A DNA stretch of 64,000 bases from assembly GCF_025562455.1 (NCBI RefSeq), contig NZ_JAHPRO010000001.1, positions 62,001-126,000 on the forward strand. Reading direction: 5' to 3'. The notes under the pieces are model-generated. The model saw nothing but the letters and a program-made list of their open reading frames with translations. It was not told where the DNA came from and searched no databases. The number at the start of each line of letters is the position of its first letter. Positions within the stretch are counted from its first letter, which is position 1. The translations under genes and the position numbers were made by a program. The stretch comes from Acinetobacter sp. WU_MDCI_Axc73 (lineage in GTDB: Bacteria; Pseudomonadota; Gammaproteobacteria; Pseudomonadales; Moraxellaceae). Shown here in pieces: positions 44,527 to 53,384 of the stretch.

Positions 44527-45636
44527 ATGGATCAGAGAGAAACCATTGACTATCGGCTTTTAGTCGATAACCTTACCACTGCCATATTATTGGTCGATAG
44601 TGACCTGAATATTTTTTATCTCAATTCTTCTTGTGAAGCGTTGTTTGATATTAGCTTATTACGTGCATCAGGTTTGCCTGTGCTTAATTTATTACATTCA
44701 CCGAATGATACCTTCAATACCCATGAAGCACTTATCAATACCCTACACTCGGGACAGCATTACACACGACGAGAAGCAATTATCAGTGTAAATTTTAAAG
44801 ATATTCATGTCGATTATTCAGTTTCAGCGCTCAATACAGGCAAAAATTATCATCCGCTACTATTAATAGAACTCAATCCAATTGATCGGATGCTTAAAAT
44901 TTCTAAAGAAGAAAATTTGATACAACAACATCAGGTTGCCCGTCAGCTCATTCGAGGTATTGCCCATGAAGTCAAAAATCCCTTAGGTGGGATTCGCGGT
45001 GCAACTCAATTACTGGCACGTAGCTTAAATGATCCTAAATACGAAGAATTTACCGATATTATTATCAATGAAGTCGATCGCTTAAGAAATCTTGCCGATA
45101 CAATGCTCGGTTCACGCCAACTTCCAAGCTATGAAGATGTCAATGTACACGAGCCTTTGGAACGAGTACGTTCTCTGGTGGTCAATCAAACCAAGAAAAA
45201 AATTAAAATCACCCGTGATTATGATTTATCACTGCCAAATGTCAAAGCAGACCGTGATCAACTGATTCAGGTCATGCTCAATATTAGTGTTAATGCCATT
45301 CAAGCGATGACAGAAAATAAAGAATTTTTTGTGGATCACGAACCTGAACTGATTTTAAGAACCCGTATTCAACGCCTTGTCACCATTAATGGTTTATTAA
45401 ACCGATCTGCAGTTCGTATCGACATTGAGGATAATGGCCCTGGCGTGCCACAGGATATTTTAGAGTCTGTATTCTATCCTTTAGTCACAGGACGAGCCAA
45501 AGGCACAGGACTTGGCTTAAGTATTGCACAGAACATTATGCATCAACATAACGGAATGATTGAATGTCAGTCCGTGGCTGGAAAAACTACATTTAGCTTA
45601 TATTTACCTTGGGAGTCAGACCGTGTCGCGAAATAA
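44527..45636 (+). CDS. glnL: Nitrogen regulation sensor kinase NtrB (GlnL)
   Basis: NtrB phosphorylates NtrC in response to PII and nitrogen state. The 369-residue cytoplasmic protein has a PAS domain (about 10-110, DYRLLVDNLTTAILLVDSDL), a HisKA domain with the phosphorylated His in RGIAHEVKNPLGGIRG (about residue 146), and a HATPase domain (NISVNAIQAM, IDIEDNGPGVP, GTGLGLSIAQNI). AGGAAA lies about nine bases upstream. The last 14 bases overlap ntrC, so they are translationally coupled. No glnA is next to them, unlike in enterics. Confidence 0.95.
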   Translation: MDQRETIDYRLLVDNLTTAILLVDSDLNIFYLNSSCEALFDISLLRASGLPVLNLLHSPNDTFNTHEALINTLHSGQHYTRREAIISVNFKDIHVDYSVSALNTGKNYHPLLLIELNPIDRMLKISKEENLIQQHQVARQLIRGIAHEVKNPLGGIRGATQLLARSLNDPKYEEFTDIIINEVDRLRNLADTMLGSRQLPSYEDVNVHEPLERVRSLVVNQTKKKIKITRDYDLSLPNVKADRDQLIQVMLNISVNAIQAMTENKEFFVDHEPELILRTRIQRLVTINGLLNRSAVRIDIEDNGPGVPQDILESVFYPLVTGRAKGTGLGLSIAQNIMHQHNGMIECQSVAGKTTFSLYLPWESDRVAK

Positions 45637-47098
45637 AATATGGGTAATTGATGATGACCGCGCCATGCGCTGGGTACTGGAAAAAACATTCAAGGAAGAA
45701 GGTTTGGATGTGACCAGTTTTGAAGAAGCGCAGACAGCATTGGACCAATTGGCTGAAGATGCGCCTGATGTAATCCTTACGGACATTCGTATGCCAGGGA
45801 TTGATGGTTTGACCTTCTTAGGTAAAGTCAAAAATAATTATCCAGATCTACCTGTCATTATTATGACGGCACATTCAGATCTTGAATCAGCAGTATCAAG
45901 CTATCAAACAGGTGCTTTTGAATATTTGCCAAAACCTTTTGATATTGATGAAGCACTGGCATTGGTTCATCGCGCCATCTTACATGTCAACAAACTACAG
46001 CAACAAGAAGCAGCAAAAACCACCACACCAGTTCAATCCACTGAAATTATTGGCGAATCCCCTGCGATGCAGGAAGTATTTCGTGCCATTGGTCGATTAT
46101 CACAATCTCACATTACAGTATTAATTAATGGTGAGTCAGGTACAGGTAAAGAACTGGTGGCTCACGCATTACACAAGCATTCACCACGTAGTAGTAAACC
46201 TTTTATTGCGCTAAATATGGCGGCAATTCCAAAAGATCTGATTGAAACTGAACTTTTTGGTCATGAAAAAGGTGCTTTTACTGGCGCGAATACTCAACGC
46301 CAAGGTCGATTTGAACAAGCCAATGGCGGCACGCTGTTTCTTGATGAAATTGGAGATATGCCCTTTGAAACGCAAACACGCTTACTTCGTGTGCTTGCCG
46401 ATGGTGAATTTTATCGTGTTGGTGGACATATTCCTGTACGGGTTGATGTGCGAATTGTTGCCGCAACCCATCAGGATCTGGAAAAACTAGTGAATGAAGG
46501 ACGTTTCCGAGAAGACTTGTATCATCGCCTAAATGTCATTCGCATTCATATTCCAAAACTAGCACATCGTAGCGAAGATATCCCCATGCTGGCACAGCAC
46601 TTTTTGGCACGTGCTGGTAAAGAACTCGGGGTTAGTCCTAAAATTTTACGTCCTGAAACCACTGATTATATGCAGCAATTACCATGGCCGGGTAATGTTC
46701 GTCAACTCGAGAATACTTGCCGCTGGCTGACGGTGATGATTACTGGACGTGATGTTTATCCAGAAGACCTTCCTTCTGAGCTCAAACAGATTCCAATCCA
46801 AAAATCAGGTGAACAAGCCACACCTGTAGCGGGTGTAGATCGCATTTCATTGCACCATTGGGATGAATTGCTTGGTCAATGGGCGATTCAAAAACTGAAA
46901 AATGGTGAAATGAAAATTTTGGATATCGCCACACCCATGTTTGAACGGACTCTGATCAATGCTGCGTTACAACAAACTCGTGGTCGTAAGCGCCATGCAG
47001 CAGAATTACTCGGTTGGGGGCGTAATACGCTTACACGAAAACTTAAAGAACTCGGTATTACGGCTGAAGATGATGCCGAAGAAGAAGTCGAAATATAA
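45623..47098 (+). CDS. glnG: Nitrogen regulation response regulator NtrC (GlnG)
   Basis: NtrC activates sigma54 promoters under nitrogen limitation. From GTG 45623 ([15 protein letters not shown]) the protein has 491 residues: receiver domain (phosphorylated Asp in [11 protein letters not shown]), AAA+ domain (Walker [16 protein letters not shown], sigma54-contact [17 protein letters not shown], Walker [13 protein letters not shown]), and a C-terminal Fis-type helix-turn-helix ([20 protein letters not shown]). GGGAG lies seven bases upstream of the GTG, which overlaps the end of ntrB. A terminator follows at 47119-47146. Confidence 0.96.
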   Translation: MSRNKIWVIDDDRAMRWVLEKTFKEEGLDVTSFEEAQTALDQLAEDAPDVILTDIRMPGIDGLTFLGKVKNNYPDLPVIIMTAHSDLESAVSSYQTGAFEYLPKPFDIDEALALVHRAILHVNKLQQQEAAKTTTPVQSTEIIGESPAMQEVFRAIGRLSQSHITVLINGESGTGKELVAHALHKHSPRSSKPFIALNMAAIPKDLIETELFGHEKGAFTGANTQRQGRFEQANGGTLFLDEIGDMPFETQTRLLRVLADGEFYRVGGHIPVRVDVRIVAATHQDLEKLVNEGRFREDLYHRLNVIRIHIPKLAHRSEDIPMLAQHFLARAGKELGVSPKILRPETTDYMQQLPWPGNVRQLENTCRWLTVMITGRDVYPEDLPSELKQIPIQKSGEQATPVAGVDRISLHHWDELLGQWAIQKLKNGEMKILDIATPMFERTLINAALQQTRGRKRHAAELLGWGRNTLTRKLKELGITAEDDAEEEVEI

Positions 47099-47118
47099 AA
47101 TAGCGACCTTCAATATCG

Positions 47119-47146
47119 TAAAGGGCAGCTAAATGGCTGCCCTTTA
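47119..47146 (+). terminator. Terminator of ntrBC
   Basis: Stem TAAAGGGCAGC / GCTGCCCTTTA with a six-base loop. The T tail is short, so efficiency is uncertain. Confidence 0.65.
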
Positions 47147-47166
47147 CTATGGGAGAAAATATTACA

Positions 47167-47514
47167 TTACGCTACTTGAGGATAATGAATCGATTTACCA
47201 GCAATCAATTCATTAATGGCATTACTATTAAAATCAAGTTCAAGAACATGATTTTCAGCAATGATGCGATATTTTGAAATCAAAGGTTGGGCGCCATACG
47301 CTGTTTCAATGACATATTCATCTACAATATTTAAGATCCCTTCAAGATTTGTACTAGTAGAAGCAAAGTCATGGTTAAACAAATCATAGATTTCATGAAG
47401 ATTGTAAGTTTCGCGCAAATGCTCTGGATGTTTTCTTACTTTACCTTCAAGAAACAAAACGAGTTTATGCGCAAAGAAATAATAGTTTGGTTTATGGCTA
47501 TACTCGAGATTCAT
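47167..47514 (-). CDS. Hypothetical protein
   Basis: A 115-residue soluble protein (starts MNLEYSHKPNYYFFAHK) with no signal peptide, no membrane segment and no motif recognised. It alternates helix-like (LRETYNLHEIYDLFNHDF) and strand-like parts (HVLELDFNSNAINEL) and is mildly acidic. An upstream AAGGAGTAGATCAAG is a usable ribosome binding site before ATG 47514. The gene is convergent with ntrC. The function is unknown. Confidence 0.65.
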   Translation of the reverse strand: MNLEYSHKPNYYFFAHKLVLFLEGKVRKHPEHLRETYNLHEIYDLFNHDFASTSTNLEGILNIVDEYVIETAYGAQPLISKYRIIAENHVLELDFNSNAINELIAGKSIHYPQVA

Positions 47515-47775
47515 CTTGATCTACTCCTTAAAGGTTTATCATTCATTTTTATGTCACCATTTATTTTTAAAAATTTTAGCTTAATTTTTTCTTAAGAATT
47601 ATGATTAGTTATACAAATTCTCACAATATGAAAAATCAACAAATATAAACCAACTCTTTTAGTTGGGTTAAACTCATTAAAAACATAAAGATAATTTTCC
47701 TCTTACATATTTGTAATTTAATCAAAATTTTTATTTGTTACAATTAAGCAATAATAATCAAAATTGAAATTGAAC

Positions 47776-48714
47776 ATGCAGAATCAATATGCCGACTTAG
47801 TCATTGTTGGAAGTGCAAATGTTGACCACATTTTAAATGTTGATGATTTTCCAACGGCTGGGCAGACGCTTACAGCTAAAAACTATAAAGTTGCTTTTGG
47901 TGGAAAAGGCGCCAACCAAGCGGTAGCTGCTGCTCGTAGCGGTGCTAATGTTGCGTTCATTGGCTGCGTTGGTGATGACGAGTTCGGAAACAATATCAAA
48001 ATCCAACTTCAAAAGGATCATGTCAATGTGCAAGCGCTTCAAAAGGTTGTTCATCAACATACTGGTGTTGCTTTAATTTTTGTCAATCAACATGCCGATA
48101 ACTTTATTGGCATCCATGCTGGAGCAAATGCAGCACTCAGTACGGAGTATGTCAATCAACATAAAAACCTGATTCAGCATGCCAAAATATTATTATTGCA
48201 ACTGGAAACACCGATAAACAGCATTGTGGCAGCTGCCACACTTGCTCACGCATCAGTGGTTAAAATTATTTTAAATCCCGCGCCCGCTCAAGCCTTAACG
48301 TCAGAATTTTTAAACCTAATCGATATCATCACACCCAATGAAACGGAAGCAGAACAATTAACAGGCGTGAAGATTAACAATCTGGATGACGCACAACATG
48401 CTGCTGACATTCTTCACCAATATGGAATTAAAACAGTTGTCATCACCTTGGGCGCTGAAGGTGTTTGGTTAAGTGAGTTTGGTCAAGGACAATTAATTCC
48501 TGCTTTTAAAGTAGATGCGGTTGATAGCATTGCGGCTGGAGATACTTTTAATGGCGCGTTTGCAACAGCATTACTGGAAGGTCAATCAAATCAGCAAGCT
48601 GCCAAATTTGCCAATGCAGCCGCCGCAATTGCTGTGACTCGATACGGAGCAGAGCCATCAATACCGAATCGAGCTGAAATCGATACTTTTTTAAAAGAAA
48701 ATTCGAATGGATAA
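47776..48714 (+). CDS. rbsK: Ribokinase (PfkB family)
   Basis: RbsK phosphorylates D-ribose to ribose 5-phosphate. From ATG 47776 the protein has 312 residues. The N-terminal motif VIVGSANVDHILNVDDFPTA, the PfkB signature FGGKGANQAVAAARSG, and the C-terminal DSIAAGDTFNGAFATAL with the catalytic Asp define the family. No ribose transporter or rbsD is nearby, so its sugar substrate is inferred from sequence only. The stop lies inside a long bidirectional hairpin that separates it from the siderophore transporter operon. Confidence 0.87.
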   Translation: MQNQYADLVIVGSANVDHILNVDDFPTAGQTLTAKNYKVAFGGKGANQAVAAARSGANVAFIGCVGDDEFGNNIKIQLQKDHVNVQALQKVVHQHTGVALIFVNQHADNFIGIHAGANAALSTEYVNQHKNLIQHAKILLLQLETPINSIVAAATLAHASVVKIILNPAPAQALTSEFLNLIDIITPNETEAEQLTGVKINNLDDAQHAADILHQYGIKTVVITLGAEGVWLSEFGQGQLIPAFKVDAVDSIAAGDTFNGAFATALLEGQSNQQAAKFANAAAAIAVTRYGAEPSIPNRAEIDTFLKENSNG

Positions 48715-48743
48715 AATCCAGAAAAAATCTGTATTTTATCCAT
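48707..48743. terminator. Long bidirectional hairpin between rbsK and siderophore operon
   Basis: Perfect arms ATGGATAAAAT (48707-48717) and ATTTTATCCAT (48733-48743); inside them CAGA and TCTG extend the stem across a small bulge. T-rich sequence on both sides suits termination of both convergent genes. It overlaps the rbsK stop codon. Confidence 0.75.
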
Positions 48744-48747
48744 CATT

Positions 48748-49701
48748 TTAATTACTTACAGCATCAGAAACTTCTTTAACCATCGCTTTCATACCGCCTA
48801 GACCATTATTCATGAGGTACCAGTTACTTGAATCTAAGTACACAATATGACCTTCTTGCGCCGCTTTGGTCTTTTTAATAATGGCATTATTGAGAACCTG
48901 TTGAGCGCCATCTTTTTTCTCAGTAATAGCCGCCCCACGATCAATTACAAAGATATAGTTGGGATTTTTTTTGGCAATAAACTCATGCGAAATAGCCATC
49001 CCATGCAAACCCACTTTAATTGAAGGATCGACTGGGGTAAAACCATACAGATCATGGATATTGCCAAAGCGCGAACCTGCACCATAGGCTGCAATTTTAC
49101 TGTTATTTACCATAATAATCAGTGCAGTCTTACCCTTAGTTTTTTGCTTTAATGCTGAAATATCTGATTCAAGCTTTTTAAGTTGATTTTCTGCCTCAAC
49201 TTTTTTACCGACTATTTCTGCAATATTTAAAGTTTGCTGTTTAAAAGAATTAAACTGATCGCTGTAATCCACATCTACAAAATAAGTCGGTGCAATCGAT
49301 TTAAGTTCATTGACTACATTTTCCATACGCCCACTCATCAAAATTAATTGAGGCTGACTCGCAGCAACACGTTCCAGATTCGGGTCTTTAACGGTGCCTG
49401 TATCCATATATTTTGGATCATTAAAATTTTGCAAAGATTGAGGTAATGGCGTGCCTTTAGGCAAGCCCACGACTTTGTCATCAGCTCCAAGCTCATGGAT
49501 GGTATTTAGTGCATTGGTGTCTAATACTGTAATCCGCGAAAGATCCGCAGGAATCGTTATATCACCTGCCTTGCTACTCAATTTTAATGTTTCAGTAGAT
49601 GTATCATTCAATTGATCGGTTTTTTCAAGTGTATTTGACTGACTACACCCCGCCAAAGCCAAACTAACCATTGACGTAATAAGCAATGTTTTAAGCAGCA
49701 T
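48748..49701 (-). CDS. Ferric-siderophore ABC transporter, substrate-binding lipoprotein
   Basis: The 317-residue lipoprotein has a signal with the lipobox SLALAGC (Cys about residue 19). The mature part is a class III periplasmic binding fold of the FatB/CeuE group: LSRITVLDTNALNTIHELGA, then SGRMENVVNELKSIAPTYF, and a helix linker between the lobes. It captures a ferric catechol- or hydroxamate-type siderophore and passes it to the permeases encoded just upstream. It is the last gene of a four-gene operon (52368 to 48748). The exact ligand is unknown. Confidence 0.88.
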   Translation of the reverse strand: MLLKTLLITSMVSLALAGCSQSNTLEKTDQLNDTSTETLKLSSKAGDITIPADLSRITVLDTNALNTIHELGADDKVVGLPKGTPLPQSLQNFNDPKYMDTGTVKDPNLERVAASQPQLILMSGRMENVVNELKSIAPTYFVDVDYSDQFNSFKQQTLNIAEIVGKKVEAENQLKKLESDISALKQKTKGKTALIIMVNNSKIAAYGAGSRFGNIHDLYGFTPVDPSIKVGLHGMAISHEFIAKKNPNYIFVIDRGAAITEKKDGAQQVLNNAIIKKTKAAQEGHIVYLDSSNWYLMNNGLGGMKAMVKEVSDAVSN

Positions 49702-49710
49702 AACCGCCTC

Positions 49711-50475
49711 CTAACTAATAAAATAAAGTCCTAATTTGTGTTGATTCACCTCTTGAATCGGAATATGGAAATCAAAAATTTCTTTTAAAATGCGTTCATT
49801 CATAATCTGCTGTGGTGAACCCACATAGGCGAGCTGCCCAGCTTTCATGGCAATAATTTGATCCGCATATACAGATGCAAAATTAATATCGTGAATGACC
49901 ACAATGATAGATTTACCATGATGACGTGCCAAATCCTTTAAAACACGCATGATTTGTGCGGAATGTTTCATGTCCAAATTATTTAAAGGTTCATCTAAAA
50001 GGATGTAATCAGTGTCTTGCGCTAAAACCATGGCAATATAGGCACGTTGACGTTGACCGCCCGAAAGCTCACTCAACTGACGATGACGCAACTCATTCAG
50101 ATCCATATAACAAATGGATTGATCAATCTTTTGACGATCTACAGACGTTAATCGTCCTTTCGAATATGGAAAACGACCAAAAGCAACCAGGTCTTCGATA
50201 CTTAAACGCAATTCGGTATGATTAGATTGCTTTAAAATTGCCATCTTCTTTGCGATTTCAGCACCTTGCATCGTATATAAGTCTTGACTATCCAAAAGAA
50301 CCTGCCCGACATCAGGTTGAATTAAACGGCTCATCATACCAAGCACCGTACTTTTTCCTGCACCATTAGGACCAATAAATGCGGTAAATTGACCTTTGGC
50401 AATACTTAAAGACACATCATTGACCACATTTTGTCCGTGATAACTTTTACTTAAACTTTTTAGCTCAATTGCCAC
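49711..50475 (-). CDS. Ferric-siderophore ABC transporter ATP-binding protein
   Basis: The 254-residue protein has all ABC ATPase motifs: Walker A IGPNGAGKSTVLGMM, the signature LSGGQRQRAYIAM, Walker B DYILLDEPLNNLDM and the H-loop VIHDINFAS. It is of the FecE/FhuC/CeuD type that powers siderophore import. It overlaps the end of the upstream permease by 16 bases and is followed nine bases later by the binding-protein gene, showing one transcription unit. Confidence 0.9.
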   Translation of the reverse strand: MAIELKSLSKSYHGQNVVNDVSLSIAKGQFTAFIGPNGAGKSTVLGMMSRLIQPDVGQVLLDSQDLYTMQGAEIAKKMAILKQSNHTELRLSIEDLVAFGRFPYSKGRLTSVDRQKIDQSICYMDLNELRHRQLSELSGGQRQRAYIAMVLAQDTDYILLDEPLNNLDMKHSAQIMRVLKDLARHHGKSIIVVIHDINFASVYADQIIAMKAGQLAYVGSPQQIMNERILKEIFDFHIPIQEVNQHKLGLYFIS

Positions 50476-51422
50476 TTTTTATTTTCCTTCAATAGAATCC
50501 AAAAGAAATAAATTCCACCGACAAAGTTGATAATCACACTCAGAGTCGTTTTGTTATTCAACACATGTAACACCACAAATTGACCAATCATGAGTGCTAA
50601 AACACTCACCAAAATAATGGCTACCAGTAAAATTGCATGGCGATGTGTTTTAAATAATTCCAAAGTGACATTAAGAACCAACAATCCCAAAAACATCATT
50701 GGCCCCGCTAGTGCAGTCGCTGAGGCCAATGCCAAAACAACTAAAATCAATAGTGTTCGACTGGTTTTATCATAATTTAGACCAAGATTAAGCGCATGTT
50801 CACGCCCCAAAGTCATCACATCGAGTTGATGGTGATTTCTAAAGGTGTAAATCAGAATGGGGATAATCGTAACGAAAGCTAAAGCGACAATTTCGATTTT
50901 AACGATATTAAAACTTGCAAAGCCTGCATAAGCCGCAATTTGGAACTCATCAGGATCAAGCAGAACCTGAAAAAAAGTAGTCATGCTGTCAAATAACGTA
51001 GCACTAATTAATCCCACCAAAAGCAAAAAATAGATATTCTGACCAGCTACTTTTTTAAAAATAAAACGATATAAAATCAATGCAAAACCTAGCATCAACG
51101 CTAGACTCACCAGATAATCCGCAACAAAATTCATGGAAAGCAATGTACTTGCGCCAAAGAAATAAATAATTAGCGTTTTGGAGAGTTCATATAACTTATC
51201 AAGCCCTAGAGCCTGTGGCGTAACCACCCGATTATTCACAATAGAATGGAAAATCAGTGTTGAAACCCCAACTGCAACCCCAGCAACCATGATGGCAGCA
51301 ACAGTTTTCAAACGTAAATTGAGTACAAACTGCCAACCAACACCTAACCCCCAACTCAAATACAACGCAATAGAACAAAGCGTAAGCATAAACAGCAAAA
51401 TTAATTTAGCTCGACTATGCAT
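50460..51422 (-). CDS. Ferric-siderophore ABC transporter permease (second subunit)
   Basis: The 320-residue integral membrane protein has nine or ten hydrophobic segments and the FecCD signature region (GREHALNLGLNYDKTSRTLL, GPMMFLGLLVLNVTLELF). It pairs with the other permease of the operon as a heterodimeric channel. Its start overlaps by eight bases the end of the first permease and its end overlaps the ATPase gene by 16 bases. Substrate follows from the operon: a ferric siderophore. Confidence 0.88.
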   Translation of the reverse strand: MHSRAKLILLFMLTLCSIALYLSWGLGVGWQFVLNLRLKTVAAIMVAGVAVGVSTLIFHSIVNNRVVTPQALGLDKLYELSKTLIIYFFGASTLLSMNFVADYLVSLALMLGFALILYRFIFKKVAGQNIYFLLLVGLISATLFDSMTTFFQVLLDPDEFQIAAYAGFASFNIVKIEIVALAFVTIIPILIYTFRNHHQLDVMTLGREHALNLGLNYDKTSRTLLILVVLALASATALAGPMMFLGLLVLNVTLELFKTHRHAILLVAIILVSVLALMIGQFVVLHVLNNKTTLSVIINFVGGIYFFWILLKENKKWQLS

Positions 51423-52368
51423 AGCGATATCTCCTGAGCAGAAGCCATAAGAAAATTACGCTACCGAGCACCCCCATAATCAAACTAACAGATACTTCAT
51501 AAGGGAAAATTACCACACGACCAAAAACATCACAGAGCAATACCAAAATCGCACCGAGCAACGCAGTATGCGACAACGTTTTACGGATATTATCACCTAG
51601 ATACATACTCACTAGATTTGGCACGATTAAGCCTAAAAATGGAATCGCCCCTACGGTCACGATCACAACACCCGTAATGATCGAAACAAGAGCCAAACCA
51701 ACAAACATCGTTTGCTTATAATTAAGCCCCAAATTTGTGGCGAAGTCCTCCCCCAAACCTGCCAATACAAAACGATTTGCAAATAGATAAACTATAACCA
51801 ATACAGGCACACTCAGATAAATCAACTCATACTGACCATTTAGAATGGTGGAAAAATCACCTTGTAACCAACCTGCCAGACTTTGCAATAAATCCATTTG
51901 CAGTGCTATAAACGTCGTAAATGCCGAAATAATGCTTCCAAAGATCATTCCTACTAAAGGCACAAATACCGTATCTCGATGTTTTAAAGTCGCCAAGATA
52001 CTCATGAATACCATTGCACCCATCAAAGTGATCAAGATGGCAAAACCTGTCTTCATAAAAATAGAAGCGCTAGGCAATACAATAATTGAAATCAGTACAC
52101 CTAACCTTGCACAATCATAAAGACCTGCTGTGGTTGGTGAAACGAAGCGATTACGACTCAAAGACTGCATGATTAAGCCACAAACGCTTAGGCCTGCACC
52201 CGCCACAACGATTGCCATTAAACGAGGAAAACGGCTTGTCCAAAACAATTGCCAATCATGTGCATGACCAGCGAGTAGTCCAGACAAAGTCATATCACCC
52301 ACCCCTACAAAAAGAGAAATGAGCGCAAGAGGAAATAATAGGAGAATAAGATAGCGTCGCTTAATCAT
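51415..52368 (-). CDS. Ferric-siderophore ABC transporter permease (first subunit)
   Basis: The 317-residue integral membrane protein has about nine spans and FecCD-family motifs (RFPRLMAIVVAGAGLSVCGL near residue 45, FATNLGLNYKQTMFVG, GAIPFLGLIVPNLVSMYLG). It is the first gene of the operon and starts at ATG 52368, about 65 bases downstream of the Fur-like box at 52432-52456. It is probably repressed by Fur when iron is plentiful; this is inferred. Confidence 0.88.
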   Translation of the reverse strand: MIKRRYLILLLFPLALISLFVGVGDMTLSGLLAGHAHDWQLFWTSRFPRLMAIVVAGAGLSVCGLIMQSLSRNRFVSPTTAGLYDCARLGVLISIIVLPSASIFMKTGFAILITLMGAMVFMSILATLKHRDTVFVPLVGMIFGSIISAFTTFIALQMDLLQSLAGWLQGDFSTILNGQYELIYLSVPVLVIVYLFANRFVLAGLGEDFATNLGLNYKQTMFVGLALVSIITGVVIVTVGAIPFLGLIVPNLVSMYLGDNIRKTLSHTALLGAILVLLCDVFGRVVIFPYEVSVSLIMGVLGSVIFLWLLLRRYRYA

Positions 52369-52431
52369 CGCAACTCAACATAAAATTCATGCAAAACTTA
52401 AATTAAGCTTAAAATACAAAAACAAACTATC

Positions 52432-52456
52432 ATGAATGAGAAAAATTATCATTCAT
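52432..52456 (-). promoter_or_regulatory. Fur-like operator
   Basis: Inverted repeat ATGAATGA-N9-TCATTCAT; the minus-strand sequence AATGATAATTTTTCTCATT resembles the Fur box built from GATAAT-like hexamers. It lies 64 bases upstream of the siderophore transporter operon. The position fits iron control. Confidence 0.6.
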
Positions 52457-52560
52457 TAAGATGAACAACAAAAAGAAGATGAAATAATCTATATTAATTA
52501 AATTAAATTTTTCAAATACTTATACCGTTAAAAATATTTTTTTGTTTTGTTTAAGTTTGT

Positions 52561-52620
52561 AAATAAAAATGCAACGAGCATATTTAAAGTCACCCTTACT
52601 TTAAAACATACTCATTGCAT
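52561..52620 (-). terminator. Long minus-strand terminator hairpin
   Basis: A 22-23-base imperfect inverted repeat (52569-52590 with 52598-52620) and a seven-base loop. On the minus strand the sites that break pairing become G-U pairs, and a T-rich tail (TTTTTATTT) follows; on the plus strand they are mismatches. So it acts in minus-strand RNA, ending a transcript that starts near 52730. Confidence 0.7.
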
Positions 52621-52650
52621 CATCAAAGCCACCACCCTAATGCCTTTGAT

Positions 52651-52725
52651 TTATAAAATAATTTTATCTTTAATTGATAAGAAATAATTCCTGAATTGTT
52701 TTAAATTTTCTATGTTAGTCGGCAT
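52651..52725 (-). CDS. Candidate 24-residue small protein
   Basis: A 24-codon frame (MPTNIENLKQFRNYFLSIKD, then KIIL) begins at ATG 52725. AAAGGA lies five bases upstream, an excellent ribosome binding site, and a possible promoter (TTCAAA, 18 bases, TATTCT) is further upstream. A long terminator hairpin follows (52561-52620). The peptide is basic and helix-prone, with no membrane segment. It is divergent from the second lrp gene. It could be a small protein, a leader peptide or a chance frame; the combination of promoter, ribosome binding site and terminator supports a real transcript. Confidence 0.4.
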   Translation of the reverse strand: MPTNIENLKQFRNYFLSIKDKIIL

Positions 52726-52776
52726 AAAATTCCTTTATATTAGACTTTAATAGAATATTTTCCTTTGGTTTAAGTT

Positions 52777-53262
52777 TTGAACAGTACAGAATACACACTA
52801 GATCGTATTGATCGGAAAATTTTATCTGCATTACGTCAAAATGGCAGACTGACGATTGCGCAACTTTCAGAACAGGTTGGTTTATCTTCCTCTCCTTGTT
52901 GGACACGTTTAAAACGGCTAGAAACTTTAAAAATTATCGATGGATATACAGCTAATATTAATCCAAAAGCCATTGGAATTAAGGATTTATTCTTTATTGA
53001 AATTACACTAGAACGCCATGATGATGAGATGCTTGAACAGTTTAGTCAGGCATTGGCAGATATTCCTGAAGTGATTGAAGCGCATTTGGTAACAGGTGAA
53101 TATGATTATCTGGTCAAAGTCGCCGTAAAGGATGCTGAACACTATGAGCGTTTTTTAAGAAAGAAACTTTACTCAATCAAAGGAATACGTCATACCCGCT
53201 CTACCTTTGCCTTACGTCCGCTTAAATCTGCAAACTCGGCTGATTTTATGTTGATTGAATAA
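52777..53262 (+). CDS. Lrp/AsnC family transcriptional regulator
   Basis: The 161-residue protein has the winged helix-turn-helix YTLDRIDRKILSALRQNGRL ... LSEQVGLSSSPCWTRLKRLE (about 5-60) and the C-terminal RAM domain (DLFFIEITLERH, HLVTGEYDYLVKVAV). It begins at TTG 52777: an in-frame stop lies directly upstream and no ATG is available before the helix-turn-helix. It is distinct from the Lrp-type protein at 177-662 and has no obvious regulated neighbour except the small divergent frame and the siderophore operon. Its ligand and targets are unknown. Confidence 0.85.
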   Translation: MNSTEYTLDRIDRKILSALRQNGRLTIAQLSEQVGLSSSPCWTRLKRLETLKIIDGYTANINPKAIGIKDLFFIEITLERHDDEMLEQFSQALADIPEVIEAHLVTGEYDYLVKVAVKDAEHYERFLRKKLYSIKGIRHTRSTFALRPLKSANSADFMLIE

Positions 53263-53276
53263 TTTTAAGATATTTA

Positions 53277-53305
53277 CTGCAACTCAACCTAAGTTATGGT
53301 TTAAT
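53277..53305 (+). promoter_or_regulatory. Candidate promoter for a small RNA
   Basis: CTGCAA (53277-53282), 17 bases, TTTAAT (53300-53305) with an upstream TGG forming an extended -10. Directly after it comes a run of two hairpins ending in a terminator. Confidence 0.35.
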
Positions 53306-53311
53306 ACGCGT

Positions 53312-53384
53312 AGTTTGAGATGAGCCTCATACAGTATATGGCTTGATTCATATACGACTAGCCCCTAACCATGGGGCTTTTTAT
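53312..53384 (+). ncRNA. Candidate small RNA after lrp
   Basis: Between the lrp stop codon and the convergent frame lie a stem GTATATG-N8-CATATAC (about 53333-53355) and a terminator stem AGCCCC / GGGGCT with T run (53360-53383). With the promoter-like signal just upstream this could be an RNA of about 75 bases. It might also be just the 3' end of the lrp transcript. Confidence 0.35.
53360..53383 (+). terminator. Intrinsic terminator after lrp / candidate small RNA
   Basis: Stem AGCCCC / GGGGCT with a seven-base loop and six T. Confidence 0.8.

Noticed and set aside
47371-47595. Plus-strand frame opposite the 115-residue hypothetical gene
   Set aside because: Shadow frame: hydrophobic by antisense of a charged protein and without ribosome binding site; the minus-strand gene has AAGGAG.
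47640-47670. AACCAACT / AGTTGGGTT hairpin upstream of rbsK
   Set aside because: Bulged short stem with no tail; likely chance.
52715-52906. 63-codon minus-strand frame across the lrp start
   Set aside because: Overlaps the lrp coding region in antisense; no ribosome binding site and no recognisable sequence. The 24-codon frame nearby is better supported.
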